NCBI GenBank assembly: GCA_002344125.1
Contig: DDTQ01000011.1
Span: 641,245 to 705,244 of the forward strand
Reading direction: 5' to 3'
Length of the DNA stretch: 64,000 bases
Origin: Ignavibacteria bacterium UBA2360
GTDB taxonomy: Bacteria > Bacteroidota > Ignavibacteria > Tepidaquicellales > OLB5
Shown: in pieces, positions 8,251 to 17,644 of the stretch
Position numbering within the stretch: the first letter of the stretch is position 1
Layout: each line of letters starts with the position of its first letter
Notes under the pieces: model-generated
The model's input: only the letters and a program-made list of their open reading frames with translations
Database searches by the model: none
What the model was told of the DNA's origin: nothing
Position numbers and translations under genes: made by a program

Positions 8251-9405
8251 TTAGTTTGTCTTTATCAGTTCCAAATGATCTTTTACCATGGAAAAATCCT
8301 GTTCATCAACAATATAATTCCAGTCGATATATGATATCTTACCGCGCTTATCTATAATGAAAAGTGTTCTGTTGTTATAGCCAAGCATATTATAGCTGGC
8401 GTACGTATGAGATATTTCTCCAAACAGATCAGATACCAGTTTAACGTTCTTAACGTTCATATCGTTTTTCCATTTATCCAGAATTCCCAATCCGGAATTG
8501 CTGACCATCAAAATTTCAAGATCATCGGCTGAACCCAGCTGCGTGTTTGAAATATTCTGCAATGTCTGTTTTTCTGCGTAAGAATCAAATGTTGTCAGCT
8601 CCATAGCGCAGCTCACACTGAAAGGTGCCGGGTAGAAAGCCAGTATTACATTTTTCTTACCGATAAAATCAGAGAGTTTACCTTTCCCGCCGGCAATAAA
8701 ATTATTGCCCCCGGCTTCTGAATAGGTAAAATCGAAATCAGGGGCAGTATCACCGGGGAAAAGCACATTTATTCCCGCGAACATAATATCTTTACTTCCG
8801 GCAATATTCAATTGCGTCAAAAGCTCTTTTTGCACGGCGCGTAATTTTTCACCTTCGCCCTTATAATCGTGGTTGGCGTAAGTTATCTTGTTATTTTTAT
8901 CCACTATATAAACAAAGGATCCTTCGCCGGGAGAATTCCATTTTGTAATACCGAATGAATGAGCAAAATCCATATTAACATCGGGCGCCATATCAAATTC
9001 ATAACCGTTACCGTACAGGTAATCCCGCACCAATGACTGATCGTTATTAGTAACAATAAGTACTTTCAGGTTTTTGCGGTGTAACTGCCATTCATACGGT
9101 TCAACAAAGGCCATGCCTTTTGCAAAATAAATTTCAAATGCTGAGGTCATTACTTCGGCGTAACTGTTTGCCGATGAAATATCAGGCATAAATGCCACAA
9201 GCAATGTTTTATCTTCTTTGTAGTTATATAGATTTACAGTTGATCTCAAGCCGGCGGTAATATCATAATTGTTTTCATAAAGAAATTCGGGGTTCGGCGA
9301 AGTTTCGCCGACTGATAGTCCGTGCCCTCCGGAAAAAGTTATACTGCCCGCAAGAAACATGAGAAGTGCCGCTAAAAATCCCATTTTTACCTGAATTCTG
9401 CCCAT
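8251..9405 (-). CDS. secreted tandem redoxin (peroxiredoxin-like), single cysteine
   Basis: A 384-residue protein with a signal peptide or membrane anchor (residues 8-25) and two thioredoxin-fold halves. The N-terminal half (about 35-200) has a VYIVDKNNKITYAN strand-turn but no cysteine. The C-terminal half (about 215-384) has PGDTAPDFDF, FYPAPFSVSC with the peroxidatic position Cys266, and LFIIDKRGKISYIDW. Cys266 is the only cysteine in the whole protein, so it would act as a 1-Cys enzyme if active. It is probably periplasmic or lipid-side antioxidant function. Two ATGs (codons 1 and 8) are possible starts. Confidence 0.7.
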   Translation of the reverse strand: MGRIQVKMGFLAALLMFLAGSITFSGGHGLSVGETSPNPEFLYENNYDITAGLRSTVNLYNYKEDKTLLVAFMPDISSANSYAEVMTSAFEIYFAKGMAFVEPYEWQLHRKNLKVLIVTNNDQSLVRDYLYGNGYEFDMAPDVNMDFAHSFGITKWNSPGEGSFVYIVDKNNKITYANHDYKGEGEKLRAVQKELLTQLNIAGSKDIMFAGINVLFPGDTAPDFDFTYSEAGGNNFIAGGKGKLSDFIGKKNVILAFYPAPFSVSCAMELTTFDSYAEKQTLQNISNTQLGSADDLEILMVSNSGLGILDKWKNDMNVKNVKLVSDLFGEISHTYASYNMLGYNNRTLFIIDKRGKISYIDWNYIVDEQDFSMVKDHLELIKTN

Positions 9406-9494
9406 TTTTTGTTCTTTTTTAATATTCTATTGAATTGTTATAAAGGTTTTACTTAGAGAGGTGGAATTTGTTCCTAAGGAAATGATAAACCGTT

Positions 9495-11810
9495 TTAAAA
9501 ATATGTGAAAACTATATCAAGCATGTGATCACCCTGGTATCGGTTCAGGAATGGCAGCATAAAGCCGTTGCGGATAATTACCTGTGAAAGATCAGTTGAT
9601 TTTTTCATCAGTGCGTTATAATTTACGTTAGGGAACATTGCAATTATTCTGCCAATGGGGTAGTAGGGTCTTTTGATATATCTTTCTCTGTGTTCCCGTA
9701 CTTTTTTCATCAGCACAGTCGAATCAATTTTAACAGTATCATTTTGTGTTAAAAATTCATACTTATGGATATACACGCTATCGCCCATATAGACCGGCAG
9801 CTCTTTACGCGTTACTTCGTCAAACACGGAAAGATGTACATCATATAGTCCGCTTTCGAATGGTGAAGACTTAAACTTAACTGAATAATTAAGCATTGCG
9901 AACGGTTTGATTATAAGGATATTTTTGATCTCTTCGGTTTCAAAGAATTCCTCAACATTGCGTTCGGAAAAAATGTTATTATATGTATCAAATACCGCCG
10001 TATCACTGTTCACAGGGGTCAATTCCAGGTGAGTTTTGTATCTGCCGAATTCTTCATCATCTGAGTTAAGGCTATCCAGAATAGAGGCGTCAGAGATCTG
10101 CCAGTTCAAGGTTATGGTCTGCGGGTTCATTCCGAAATTTGTGTTATCGATCCTGAATTCACTAAGTACCAGTTTTTTATCAAAGGAAATTTCATCAGAG
10201 CCAAGCTGTTTGCTTCCGTTGGTTACCTGGATGTTTTTTCCTGTGCTATCCCGCTCGATATCCCGTTTGTAATATATTTTACTGTTTGAAATATAGAAGA
10301 TATGGTAATCGCCGATAACCTCAAATTTATAACTCAGCTTTTTAAGTTTATCTATCAACAGGTCACTTCTTACAATAAATAGTTTTATCTTTTTTTCTTC
10401 TATGAACTTCCTTACTTCAAGAATATTAAGTTTAAGCTGCTCTTCTTCGCGTTTCTTCTTTGAAAGTTTTTTGGAGACCGGAGGATCTACTGCGAAGAAA
10501 GTGGGGATCGTATCGCTGTTGAACCTTGAAGGATCATTTGATATTACCTGCAGCGGATAAATATCGTAATAGCCCTGTACCATTTCAAAGTAAATTTTAT
10601 CGCCGGGCTCAAGATAATTAATATCAATAAGCTGCTTGGTAAGCTGCGCCACCTCAAAGGTATCTTCACGGTATGCCTGTTGGTAGTAGAAGCTCCATAT
10701 CATGTTAACTGCTATGAGTATAACTGTACCGCCAATAAGGATGTACTTTCTGAGATCGGTTAATTGCCAGATAGCAAACGGGAAGAAAAGTATTGCGTTG
10801 AGTACAATATACCTTGATATCATATTGGTACCGCCGGAACCAACTATACCAGAAAACATCAAAAGGATAAGCTCAATAATATTAAAGAGCAGGAAAACCC
10901 GCAGCAGGGAAAAATTTCCTAGGAAACCATTGTGTTTGTTGCGGACTGTTCGGATTATTTTCCATAGACCCAGAATTGTTGTTAACGGTGCTATGTAGAA
11001 AATGAAAAACGGATACTGTATGCTTCTTTGAATAAAGCCCGCGCTGCTTAAGCCCTCATATATTTTTGTGGTTTCTTTGATGAAGAAGAACGCGTCGCCG
11101 TAATCACTGTAATTCTGCCACAGCCACCACAGGATACTAAGGTAAGATATGAGTGAAAATCCGAAATTGATAAACAGCTCTCTGCTTATGCGGAATTTGC
11201 GGTACGAAAGAATAAGCACCATTATAATAAACGCGATAGTGAAGAACCAACCTTCGTATCGCAGCAGGTTAGCGAAGTTTAAACAAAGAGCGGCAAGCAG
11301 CAGGTACACGTGACTTTTTGAGCGCATCTGCAGGCCACTGTACCATAATACGAAGTAATAAAATGCCGCTGTCACAAAAAAGAAGAACGGGAATTCGGGC
11401 ATTGCCGATGTGCTCAGCCATACCTGGAACGGAAAGACAGCAAAAATAAGACAGGAAATAACCGCAATTTGTTTTGTGAATATCTTTTCAAAAAGGAGAT
11501 AAAGATAAACAAGGGTTAAGATAGAAAACAGAGTGCTTGATATCACCGGCGCCAGGGTTAGATCTTTAAAGAGCCAGATGAACATACCATTCAGCCAGAA
11601 GTGAGTGCTAAGCCAAACACCTGAATAAACACGCGGGTTTTGCAGCCAATCCCATGAAATTACCGTTCTGCTGTAATCATCTGCGGTTAGCCATTTCAGT
11701 CCGCTTTGAATGACAATAAGCTGGAACAGCAGTTTAAACAGAATAAGAGAAGTGATCACGGTCACTTTGCCGGCAAAAAATCTTGATATATATTCAGAAT
11801 ATTTTTTCAA
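9495..11810 (-). CDS. GT-C type membrane glycosyltransferase-like protein
   Basis: A 771-residue protein with about 10-12 membrane helices in residues 15-380, then a large soluble C-terminal part. The first outside loop contains TADDYSRTV, and an acidic pair there is the usual catalytic site of polyprenyl-phosphate-sugar dependent GT-C enzymes (GT39/GT83 type). The helices FPFQVWLSTSAMPEFPFF and YEGWFFTIAFIIMVLIL fit this family. The C-terminal half contains beta-rich sequence of unknown role. The donor and acceptor are not predictable. It is downstream of the cyclic-nucleotide-binding gene on the same strand (59-base gap). Confidence 0.65.
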   Translation of the reverse strand: MKKYSEYISRFFAGKVTVITSLILFKLLFQLIVIQSGLKWLTADDYSRTVISWDWLQNPRVYSGVWLSTHFWLNGMFIWLFKDLTLAPVISSTLFSILTLVYLYLLFEKIFTKQIAVISCLIFAVFPFQVWLSTSAMPEFPFFFFVTAAFYYFVLWYSGLQMRSKSHVYLLLAALCLNFANLLRYEGWFFTIAFIIMVLILSYRKFRISRELFINFGFSLISYLSILWWLWQNYSDYGDAFFFIKETTKIYEGLSSAGFIQRSIQYPFFIFYIAPLTTILGLWKIIRTVRNKHNGFLGNFSLLRVFLLFNIIELILLMFSGIVGSGGTNMISRYIVLNAILFFPFAIWQLTDLRKYILIGGTVILIAVNMIWSFYYQQAYREDTFEVAQLTKQLIDINYLEPGDKIYFEMVQGYYDIYPLQVISNDPSRFNSDTIPTFFAVDPPVSKKLSKKKREEEQLKLNILEVRKFIEEKKIKLFIVRSDLLIDKLKKLSYKFEVIGDYHIFYISNSKIYYKRDIERDSTGKNIQVTNGSKQLGSDEISFDKKLVLSEFRIDNTNFGMNPQTITLNWQISDASILDSLNSDDEEFGRYKTHLELTPVNSDTAVFDTYNNIFSERNVEEFFETEEIKNILIIKPFAMLNYSVKFKSSPFESGLYDVHLSVFDEVTRKELPVYMGDSVYIHKYEFLTQNDTVKIDSTVLMKKVREHRERYIKRPYYPIGRIIAMFPNVNYNALMKKSTDLSQVIIRNGFMLPFLNRYQGDHMLDIVFTYF

Positions 11811-11868
11811 TTCAGCTTTTCGGGTGAAAATACGTATAAAAGAATAGGAATATTATTTGAGTTATTTA

Positions 11869-12369
11869 TTATATCTGATCAATAGCGCTGTGGAGCCTGG
11901 TTTTTAGTTCTTTGTTTTCCCGGTACAGTTCATCAAGTTTTTCGCCGAAGAACTCAAGGAATTTGATGAGCGTTTTATTTCCCAGTTTTGGTTCTTTTTT
12001 CACAAGATCTTCAAAATCAGGTTTTGCGAAAACAATCAGGCGTGTTATCTGCGCGGCAGCTGCGCTCACAGTGTGAGTGGTTTCACTAAACAGATGAACT
12101 TCGGAAAAATACGCGCCTTCGGTGAGTTCCTTAAGTACATGCACCTGTTTAGCGGACTCTGAGATAATATTAACCGAACCTTTTACTATTATATAGAAAC
12201 ATAGTCCGATTGTTCCGTGGGTGAAGATCTTTTCGCCTTCGGAATAGTCGCGGATATGCGAGATTTCAAGAAGTGATCTTACTTCACTACCGGATAGATC
12301 GCTGAAAAGCGGACATTCTTTTATCCTGGTTTTGAGAAGCTCCTGGTCTGAATTATTTTTACCGAACAT
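11869..12369 (-). CDS. cyclic nucleotide-binding domain protein
   Basis: A 166-residue cytosolic protein. A CNB-type beta barrel spans about 20-130: CPLFSDLSGSEVRSLL, SEGEKIFTHGTIGLCFYII, then EGAYFSEVHLFSE in place of the phosphate-binding cassette. A predicted helical or coiled C-terminus (about 135-166) follows; no DNA-binding domain is visible, so it is more likely an effector sensor than a CRP-type regulator. I moved the start to ATG 12369: the longer frame back to 12426 is encoded by an intergenic repeat. The cassette lacks the canonical Arg, so cAMP binding is doubtful. Confidence 0.7.
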   Translation of the reverse strand: MFGKNNSDQELLKTRIKECPLFSDLSGSEVRSLLEISHIRDYSEGEKIFTHGTIGLCFYIIVKGSVNIISESAKQVHVLKELTEGAYFSEVHLFSETTHTVSAAAAQITRLIVFAKPDFEDLVKKEPKLGNKTLIKFLEFFGEKLDELYRENKELKTRLHSAIDQI

Positions 12370-12375
12370 AGTTTT

Positions 12376-12444
12376 AACACACCCTCCCGCCTTGTCGGAC
12401 AAGCTGTCACGCCTTTGGCGTGCCACCCCTCTCTAGAGGGGAAT
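12376..12444. repeat. nested-hairpin dispersed repeat, copy 1
   Basis: Order: ACACACCCTC, a variable hairpin (CACGCC-TTT-GGCGTG), then CCACCCCTCTCTAGAGGGGAAT containing the palindrome CCCCTCT-CT-AGAGGGG. The same plan recurs at 21207, 45670 and 52161 in either orientation with a different central hairpin. It creates a false N-terminal extension of the CNB-domain gene. Confidence 0.8.
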
Positions 12445-12487
12445 ATAAATATTATTACTTAAAATCACTCTATAAACTCAAAACACT

Positions 12488-13711
12488 TTATACACTCTTA
12501 TCAAGCCTTATACGGAACGTAGTTCCTTTGCCCGGCTCTGAATCCTTGACGAAAAGCTTACCTTTGTGATATGTTTCAATGATGCGTTTTGAAAGACTTA
12601 AGCCAAGTCCCCAGCCGCGCTGTTTTGTGCTGTAGCCCGGACGGAAAATATCTTTCTTAAATCGAAGATCGATGCCTTTGCCGGTATCTGTTACATCAAT
12701 AAAAATGTGGCTGCCTTTTTCTTCTATATCAAATGTGATACTCCCTGTTGAATTTTCAATGGCATCAAGAGCGTTCTTTGTGAGGTTTTCTATCACCCAC
12801 TCAAACAGCTCGCGGTTTACAAGGGCCGTTGAAGTGGTTAGCCCCTTTATTTCAAGATCTATCTTCTTTTTTGAATTACCTTCAAATGTACCCTTGCTAA
12901 TGCTAGGTATTCTGATCTCAAAATATTTAACAACCTTTTCGATAATTTCATGGATATTTTCAGGTTTCAGATCAGGTTTTGAGCCAATTTTGCTGAAACG
13001 TGTAGCAATTTTACTTAAGCGGTCAATATCGTTTGACATTTCATGAGCAAGCTCTGTAACTCTTTGCGGATTCGCAGCACCCGCTTTGATAAGTTCATTC
13101 CAGCCCATCAGCGATGATAGCGGAGTTCCAAGCTGATGCGCTGTTTCTTTGGATAGACCAACCCAAATATTGCTCTGTTCTGTACGCTTAATATAGTTGA
13201 AGCCAAAATAACCGAGGAAAATAAAAATTCCCGCAACAATGAACTGAATTATAGGCAGCTGCTTCAGGCGGCCAACAATTTTCGACTGCCCGTAATGCAC
13301 ATAACTTAAAACCACAGAATCCTGGTAGGTAACTTTTATAGGCGGATTAATTTCATCCATTTCCCTGATCATTTCCTTGATCAGCTGAACCTGCTTTTGC
13401 CTGGGCAGGGTTGTATCAAGCTCCAGATTTTTAGTGAATGTAGGCTCCATAGATCGCGCGTCTGTTACAACGATAGGGAAGTTGATAGTGTTAGAGCTTA
13501 CAACATTACTAAGCACAAAATTGTACTCGCCTGTTTGCGACTCATCGGTAGCTATATATTCAATAGCTTTTGCGTAAAGATTCGCGATCTCACGCTCACG
13601 CTCAAGAATATCTGATACCAATACCTGTGTATAAATAAGCGTAGCAATAATAATTACCACACCGGTTACAAGTAATGCAATTTTTATATTTGCCGAGCCG
13701 TAGCTTTTCAT
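12488..13711 (-). CDS. membrane sensor histidine kinase
   Basis: A 407-residue protein with membrane helices at 9-31 and 152-173 enclosing a periplasmic sensor region of about 120 residues. The phosphoacceptor is His192 in ETAHQLGTPLSSLMGW. The ATPase part has an N-box (VIENLTKNALDAIEN), a G1 box (DTGKGID) and a G2 box (GWGLGLSLSKRIIE). The EtAHQLGTPLSSL variant is common in Bacteroidota kinases. No response regulator gene is adjacent, so the partner is elsewhere. The cyclic-nucleotide-binding gene follows on the same strand after an intergenic repeat. Confidence 0.88.
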   Translation of the reverse strand: MKSYGSANIKIALLVTGVVIIIATLIYTQVLVSDILEREREIANLYAKAIEYIATDESQTGEYNFVLSNVVSSNTINFPIVVTDARSMEPTFTKNLELDTTLPRQKQVQLIKEMIREMDEINPPIKVTYQDSVVLSYVHYGQSKIVGRLKQLPIIQFIVAGIFIFLGYFGFNYIKRTEQSNIWVGLSKETAHQLGTPLSSLMGWNELIKAGAANPQRVTELAHEMSNDIDRLSKIATRFSKIGSKPDLKPENIHEIIEKVVKYFEIRIPSISKGTFEGNSKKKIDLEIKGLTTSTALVNRELFEWVIENLTKNALDAIENSTGSITFDIEEKGSHIFIDVTDTGKGIDLRFKKDIFRPGYSTKQRGWGLGLSLSKRIIETYHKGKLFVKDSEPGKGTTFRIRLDKSV

Positions 13712-13949
13712 AATATTTTAGAAAAATAACTGATAGGGTTAACAATAAAAACATAAAATTAGTTACCAAATTGAGGTATATTTAATGAAGTAAAACCCGG
13801 ATCTGAATATATTGCAAGCAGCTTAAAAACAAATGAGTTAAAAACCTGTTGTAAGCGGTAAAGCACAGTATTTATTTAAGTTACCTTTACCGGAAACGAT
13901 TCGAGTATAATAGTGGTTATTAATTTATACTACTAAGAAAGGCTGTATT

Positions 13950-14666
13950 ATGTTTAAAAATAAAGCAATATGTTTGCTTTTTGCCGCAATGATGCTTGTA
14001 ACAGCATCAGTGAATGGTTGCTCAGTATTTGGCGGCAAAAATGAAAAAGTATCAATGAATTCAGATGAAAGTAAAATAATTGGCGGAGAAAAAATGACAG
14101 AAGCGGATAAAAGGGATACAACCAAATATGAATCAGCTGTACTTGCCGGTGGATGTTTCTGGTGCATTGAAACTATTTTCCAGGATCTAAAGGGGGTTGA
14201 AAAAGTTGAATCAGGCTATTCCGGCGGAGCAACAAACAATCCAACATACAAAGAAGTGTGCGAAGGAAATACAGGGCACGCAGAAGTTGTAAGGATAACA
14301 TTTGATCCCGCTGTAATTTCTTTTGAGCAGCTGCTGACGGTTTTTTTTCACATCCATAATCCAACCACTCTGAATAAACAGGGCGCGGATGTTGGTACGC
14401 AGTACCGCTCAGCGATATTTTATACCGGAGATGAACAAAAGAATTCAGCTGATAAAGTAATTGCGGATGTAACCGCTTCAAAATTATGGGATGACCCAAT
14501 AGTTACGGAAGTAACTGCTTTTGATAAATTCTATAAGGCAGAAGATTACCACCAGGATTATTACAATAACAACCCTAACCAGGGATACTGCTCGGTAGTA
14601 ATTGCTCCAAAAGTTAAGAAATTCTATAAAGAATTCCCGCGGCTATTGAAAGATAATGTGAAGTAA
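13950..14666 (+). CDS. msrA: peptide methionine-(S)-sulfoxide reductase, lipoprotein form
   Basis: Repairs methionine-S-sulfoxide in proteins. The N-terminus is a lipoprotein-like signal (residues 1-24, candidate lipid Cys24 in VNGCS; the Asn at -2 is slightly unusual), so it should act in the periplasm or on the envelope. The MsrA core spans about 60-225 with GGCFWC (67-72, catalytic Cys69), VESGYSGG and GHAEVV motifs, and HQDYYNNNPNQGYC carrying a resolving cysteine. AAGAAAGG precedes the ATG. A rho-independent terminator follows at 14699. Confidence 0.93.
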   Translation: MFKNKAICLLFAAMMLVTASVNGCSVFGGKNEKVSMNSDESKIIGGEKMTEADKRDTTKYESAVLAGGCFWCIETIFQDLKGVEKVESGYSGGATNNPTYKEVCEGNTGHAEVVRITFDPAVISFEQLLTVFFHIHNPTTLNKQGADVGTQYRSAIFYTGDEQKNSADKVIADVTASKLWDDPIVTEVTAFDKFYKAEDYHQDYYNNNPNQGYCSVVIAPKVKKFYKEFPRLLKDNVK

Positions 14667-14698
14667 TAAACCGGCTTCGGAAAATTCTGAGTAAATAT

Positions 14699-14725
14699 GG
14701 CGATCTGAACGATCGCCTTTTTTTT
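14699..14725 (+). terminator. rho-independent terminator of msrA
   Basis: GGCGATC (14699-14705), loop TGAAC, GATCGCC (14711-14717), then eight T residues. A GGTATTT heptamer repeats three times directly after it (14726-14746). Confidence 0.9.
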
Positions 14726-14787
14726 GGTATTTGGTATTTGGTATTTGTTTTTTGAAATTCTATTTTTGTGAAACTAAATAAAACTGA

Positions 14788-15108
14788 ATGAGCTGGATAT
14801 ATCTATTAATAGCGGGTGTGTTTGAAATATGTTTTGCGATATCGCTGAAGTATTCAGAGGGTTTCTCCAAACCGCTTCCATCAGTGCTTTTCGTTGTATT
14901 TACCATACTCAGCTACGCTTTTCTTGATAAGGCCATCGGAACAATTCCCCTTGGTACAGCGTATGCAATATGGACAGGCATTGGTGCCACAGGAATAGCC
15001 ATAATTGGAATGTTTTACCTTGGTGAACCGGCCGGGTTTTGGAGGATATTTTTCATTTTCACACTCATCGGCTCTATTATTGGGCTAAAATTTGTATCCA
15101 ACAGTTAA
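14788..15108 (+). CDS. gdx: SMR family exporter of the Gdx (SugE) type
   Basis: A 106-residue protein of four membrane helices that works as an antiparallel dimer in the inner membrane. The proton/substrate Glu13 is in AGVFEICFA, and LGTAYAIWTGIGATG (about 55-69) matches the Gdx/SugE guanidinium exporters closely, rather than the Qac multidrug branch. No guanidine riboswitch is visible in the 62-base gap upstream. The next gene starts directly at the base after the stop, so the two are co-transcribed. Confidence 0.88.
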   Translation: MSWIYLLIAGVFEICFAISLKYSEGFSKPLPSVLFVVFTILSYAFLDKAIGTIPLGTAYAIWTGIGATGIAIIGMFYLGEPAGFWRIFFIFTLIGSIIGLKFVSNS

Positions 15109-15723
15109 ATGATTAGACTTCGAGCGGTTTATATTGTAGTTTCACTTCTTCTTGCGGGCGCGTTATACGCACAGGGCGGGCAGGGTGAGAATAATTCTTT
15201 TTATACACCTGTAGAGCTTAAACTTCAGGAAAAACGCGGATTGGAATTTTCAGGGGTTACCGGCAGCACCGCTCTCTTCAAAAAGAGTGATGCACCCACG
15301 GGTATGTTTGCAGGTTTGATATTCCTGACTTTTATCAATCCAATTGTTGTGTTTGAAGATAAAAAGGTTTTCATAGGGTTAACAAAAGAAATATCAAAAA
15401 GTTTTTATCCCTACGGAAGGTTATCGTTTGAATACTCTTTTCTTTTCAGAACCTTCAATAAAAATCACTTCCGGTTTTCGTATAATTACGATCATGTGAC
15501 GGATAAAAGCGGCGATTGGATTATTTTTGTTGTTTCTCCGGGTGCAGGCTTTTTTTCTGATACAGAAACCAACGGAATATTTGTTCAGGGCTCCGGAGGC
15601 ATGTTCTTTCCAACGCCTCTTTTTATGGGTCACTTGTACCTTAAATACCGATTTACAAAGGTATTCGATAAAAACAGGTCAGATATTCATGATATTTCAC
15701 TTGGTATGGGTTTTGTTTTTTAG
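15109..15723 (+). CDS. secreted protein of unknown function (outer-membrane-like)
   Basis: Not recognised. A 204-residue protein with a clear signal peptide (residues 1-21, VSLLLAGALYAQ). The rest alternates aromatic and polar residues (LSFEYSFLFRTF, HFRFSYNYDHV, HLYLKYRFTKVF) and ends in GMGFVF with a terminal Phe. This fits a small outer-membrane beta-barrel. Its ATG follows the gdx stop without a gap, so translation may be coupled. The gene is real by context, but no function can be assigned. Confidence 0.6.
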   Translation: MIRLRAVYIVVSLLLAGALYAQGGQGENNSFYTPVELKLQEKRGLEFSGVTGSTALFKKSDAPTGMFAGLIFLTFINPIVVFEDKKVFIGLTKEISKSFYPYGRLSFEYSFLFRTFNKNHFRFSYNYDHVTDKSGDWIIFVVSPGAGFFSDTETNGIFVQGSGGMFFPTPLFMGHLYLKYRFTKVFDKNRSDIHDISLGMGFVF

Positions 15724-15843
15724 TTTTACAAGCTTGAGGAATTTAAAACATTTCCTTAAAAATTTCGGTGAATTTGATACAAATAGCTACCTTTATATTC
15801 AACAATTTTTCATATATTTACCAAAATTAAATATATAAAAGCA

Positions 15844-17055
15844 ATGGAACCACCTGTATCTTATCCCCAGTCAGATTCATACCAGGGAAGAAAAATTTAC
15901 GGAAAAAAATCAGGCTGCGCCAAGTTCAGCTGTGTTGGCGTAGTTGGAGCGATTGTTATTCTTGTAATTATCGGGTTTGCAGCGTATTATTTTGCGCTAC
16001 CGGCATTAATGCCCAACAGTTTAAGCGGCTCTTTCCTTAATATGGTAATTGTACCCACAAAAGAAGGCAAAGAAAAGATGTGGATACTGACCGATGGTTC
16101 ATTTAATTTTATACAGACTACCAAATCACCGGGCAGAACATCTACAGGGCGGGAGTGTTACTTCTGCAAAACCTGGACTTATATAGTGGATCCTGCAGAT
16201 CAACAGGTTCTTAAAAAGACAAAAACGCCGTATGAAGATATAATTACACAGATAGAAATGTTGTACTATAATAACCAGGTTTGGATGATAACAAAAGAAT
16301 ACGGCGAAAACGAACCCCGTGTAGAAACATTTAACGCTGAAACAGGGGAAAAAGAAATGGATACCAAAGATTTTATCTCCAAATTCCCGGAACTATCTGC
16401 AGGACTTGCCGAAGTGCATTATTCCAAGAATGATAATTACCTTAGGTTGAAAACAAAGGACGGCAGGGAAAGAACTTTCAACTTTGATGACGGTAAGCTT
16501 TACAAAGATTATTCAGAACTGAATAAGTACAGAAGAAAGGATTCGTCGGTATCAACAATTGCTTTGCTTGTGCCTGAAGATAATTCATCTTCACCAAGAA
16601 AAAAACTTATCACAGCGACCGGTCCAAAAACAAGCCTGCAGGATAACCGTTCAAGCCTTGAGCATCTTTCCAGAGATATAGATGATATTGAAAAAATGTA
16701 TAAGATCAGGATAGGCCAGCAGAATGAAAAAATTTATCTTGAAGGAATACTATACTATGATGATGCAGACTGCGCTATAATTATATATCTTGATAAACTG
16801 GGAAAAAAGAGCGACAGGTTAATGAGCTGTATAGATCTTAAGACAGGTAAAGAAATGTGGACGGTGCAGCCGGATGAGATGTTTGACGAAATGAAGATAG
16901 ACGAAGAAGATGATACTTTTTCCAGTCTGTTTTTCACAAAATCTAACATTGATGTAAAACGCTCAGGTAACCTTGTGGTTCTTCAGTTGAAAAACGAAGG
17001 TATCATGGGATTTGATTATAAAACCGGCAAAAAACTTTTTGAAATGGATATTTAG
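15844..17055 (+). CDS. membrane-anchored protein of unknown function, PQQ-like repeats
   Basis: Not recognised as a named family. A 403-residue protein with a short polar N-terminus, one membrane helix (about 35-60, GVVGAIVILVIIGFAAYYF) and a large outside domain. Phrases such as MWILTDGSFNFIQ, NAETGEKEMD, CIDLKTGKEMWTVQ and GFDYKTGKKLFEMDI resemble PQQ/propeller blades. ECYFCKTW supplies a cysteine pair. A haem-binding protein gene follows after 29 bases. Confidence 0.55.
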   Translation: MEPPVSYPQSDSYQGRKIYGKKSGCAKFSCVGVVGAIVILVIIGFAAYYFALPALMPNSLSGSFLNMVIVPTKEGKEKMWILTDGSFNFIQTTKSPGRTSTGRECYFCKTWTYIVDPADQQVLKKTKTPYEDIITQIEMLYYNNQVWMITKEYGENEPRVETFNAETGEKEMDTKDFISKFPELSAGLAEVHYSKNDNYLRLKTKDGRERTFNFDDGKLYKDYSELNKYRRKDSSVSTIALLVPEDNSSSPRKKLITATGPKTSLQDNRSSLEHLSRDIDDIEKMYKIRIGQQNEKIYLEGILYYDDADCAIIIYLDKLGKKSDRLMSCIDLKTGKEMWTVQPDEMFDEMKIDEEDDTFSSLFFTKSNIDVKRSGNLVVLQLKNEGIMGFDYKTGKKLFEMDI

Positions 17056-17084
17056 ATTCCATTTGCACTTAAACCGCAGTTCAT

Positions 17085-17561
17085 ATGAAAAAAATATTTA
17101 AAATCGTTCTTGTTATAATCATTGCCGGTATGGTTGCTATCCAGTTTTTCAACAGGCCTGATATGTCAACGACCACAGAAATTACTCCGGCTCATATAAC
17201 AAAGGTTATGTCTGTACCGGCGAACGTTGAAAGCATACTCAAGCGTTCATGTTATGACTGCCACAGCGACCATACAACCTGGCCGTGGTACTCATCGATC
17301 GCACCGGCATCATGGCTTGTTGGCGATGATGTGGTAAAAGGAAAGAAGAAAATGAATTTCAGCCAGTGGGGCAGTATGCAGCCCGCTAAACAGGAAGCAA
17401 GACTAAATGAGATATGTGAAGAGATAAAATCAGATGAAATGCCGCTTCCGCCATACCTGATAATGCATGGAGACGCGAAACTTTCACAGGCCGATAAGGA
17501 CATTTTGTGTCAATGGGTTGAAATTGAGCTAAAAAAGCTTGAAGACGCCAATCCTGAATAA
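17085..17561 (+). CDS. haem-binding domain protein (Haem_bd family)
   Basis: A 158-residue protein with an N-terminal anchor or signal helix (residues 4-21) and one c-type haem motif CYDCH (56-60) inside the family phrase SCYDCHSDHTTWPWYS. The C-terminal part (EICEEIKSDEMPLPPYL, CQWVE) is also typical of Haem_bd. It is expected in the periplasm, membrane-tethered, with covalent haem. It lies 29 bases after the anchored propeller-like gene. The electron partner is unknown. Confidence 0.82.
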   Translation: MKKIFKIVLVIIIAGMVAIQFFNRPDMSTTTEITPAHITKVMSVPANVESILKRSCYDCHSDHTTWPWYSSIAPASWLVGDDVVKGKKKMNFSQWGSMQPAKQEARLNEICEEIKSDEMPLPPYLIMHGDAKLSQADKDILCQWVEIELKKLEDANPE

Positions 17562-17644
17562 AATCAGAGTAAGCGTAAAAATACATTGATTTTACTTTTT
17601 AGCATTATTAGTTTATATCTTTAAATCATTAAAATACAGAATTT

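Noticed and set aside
14726..14787. possible guanidine riboswitch before the Gdx-type exporter
   Set aside because: Only 62 bases of A/T-rich sequence with a GGTATTT repeat are available, and no conserved riboswitch core is visible.
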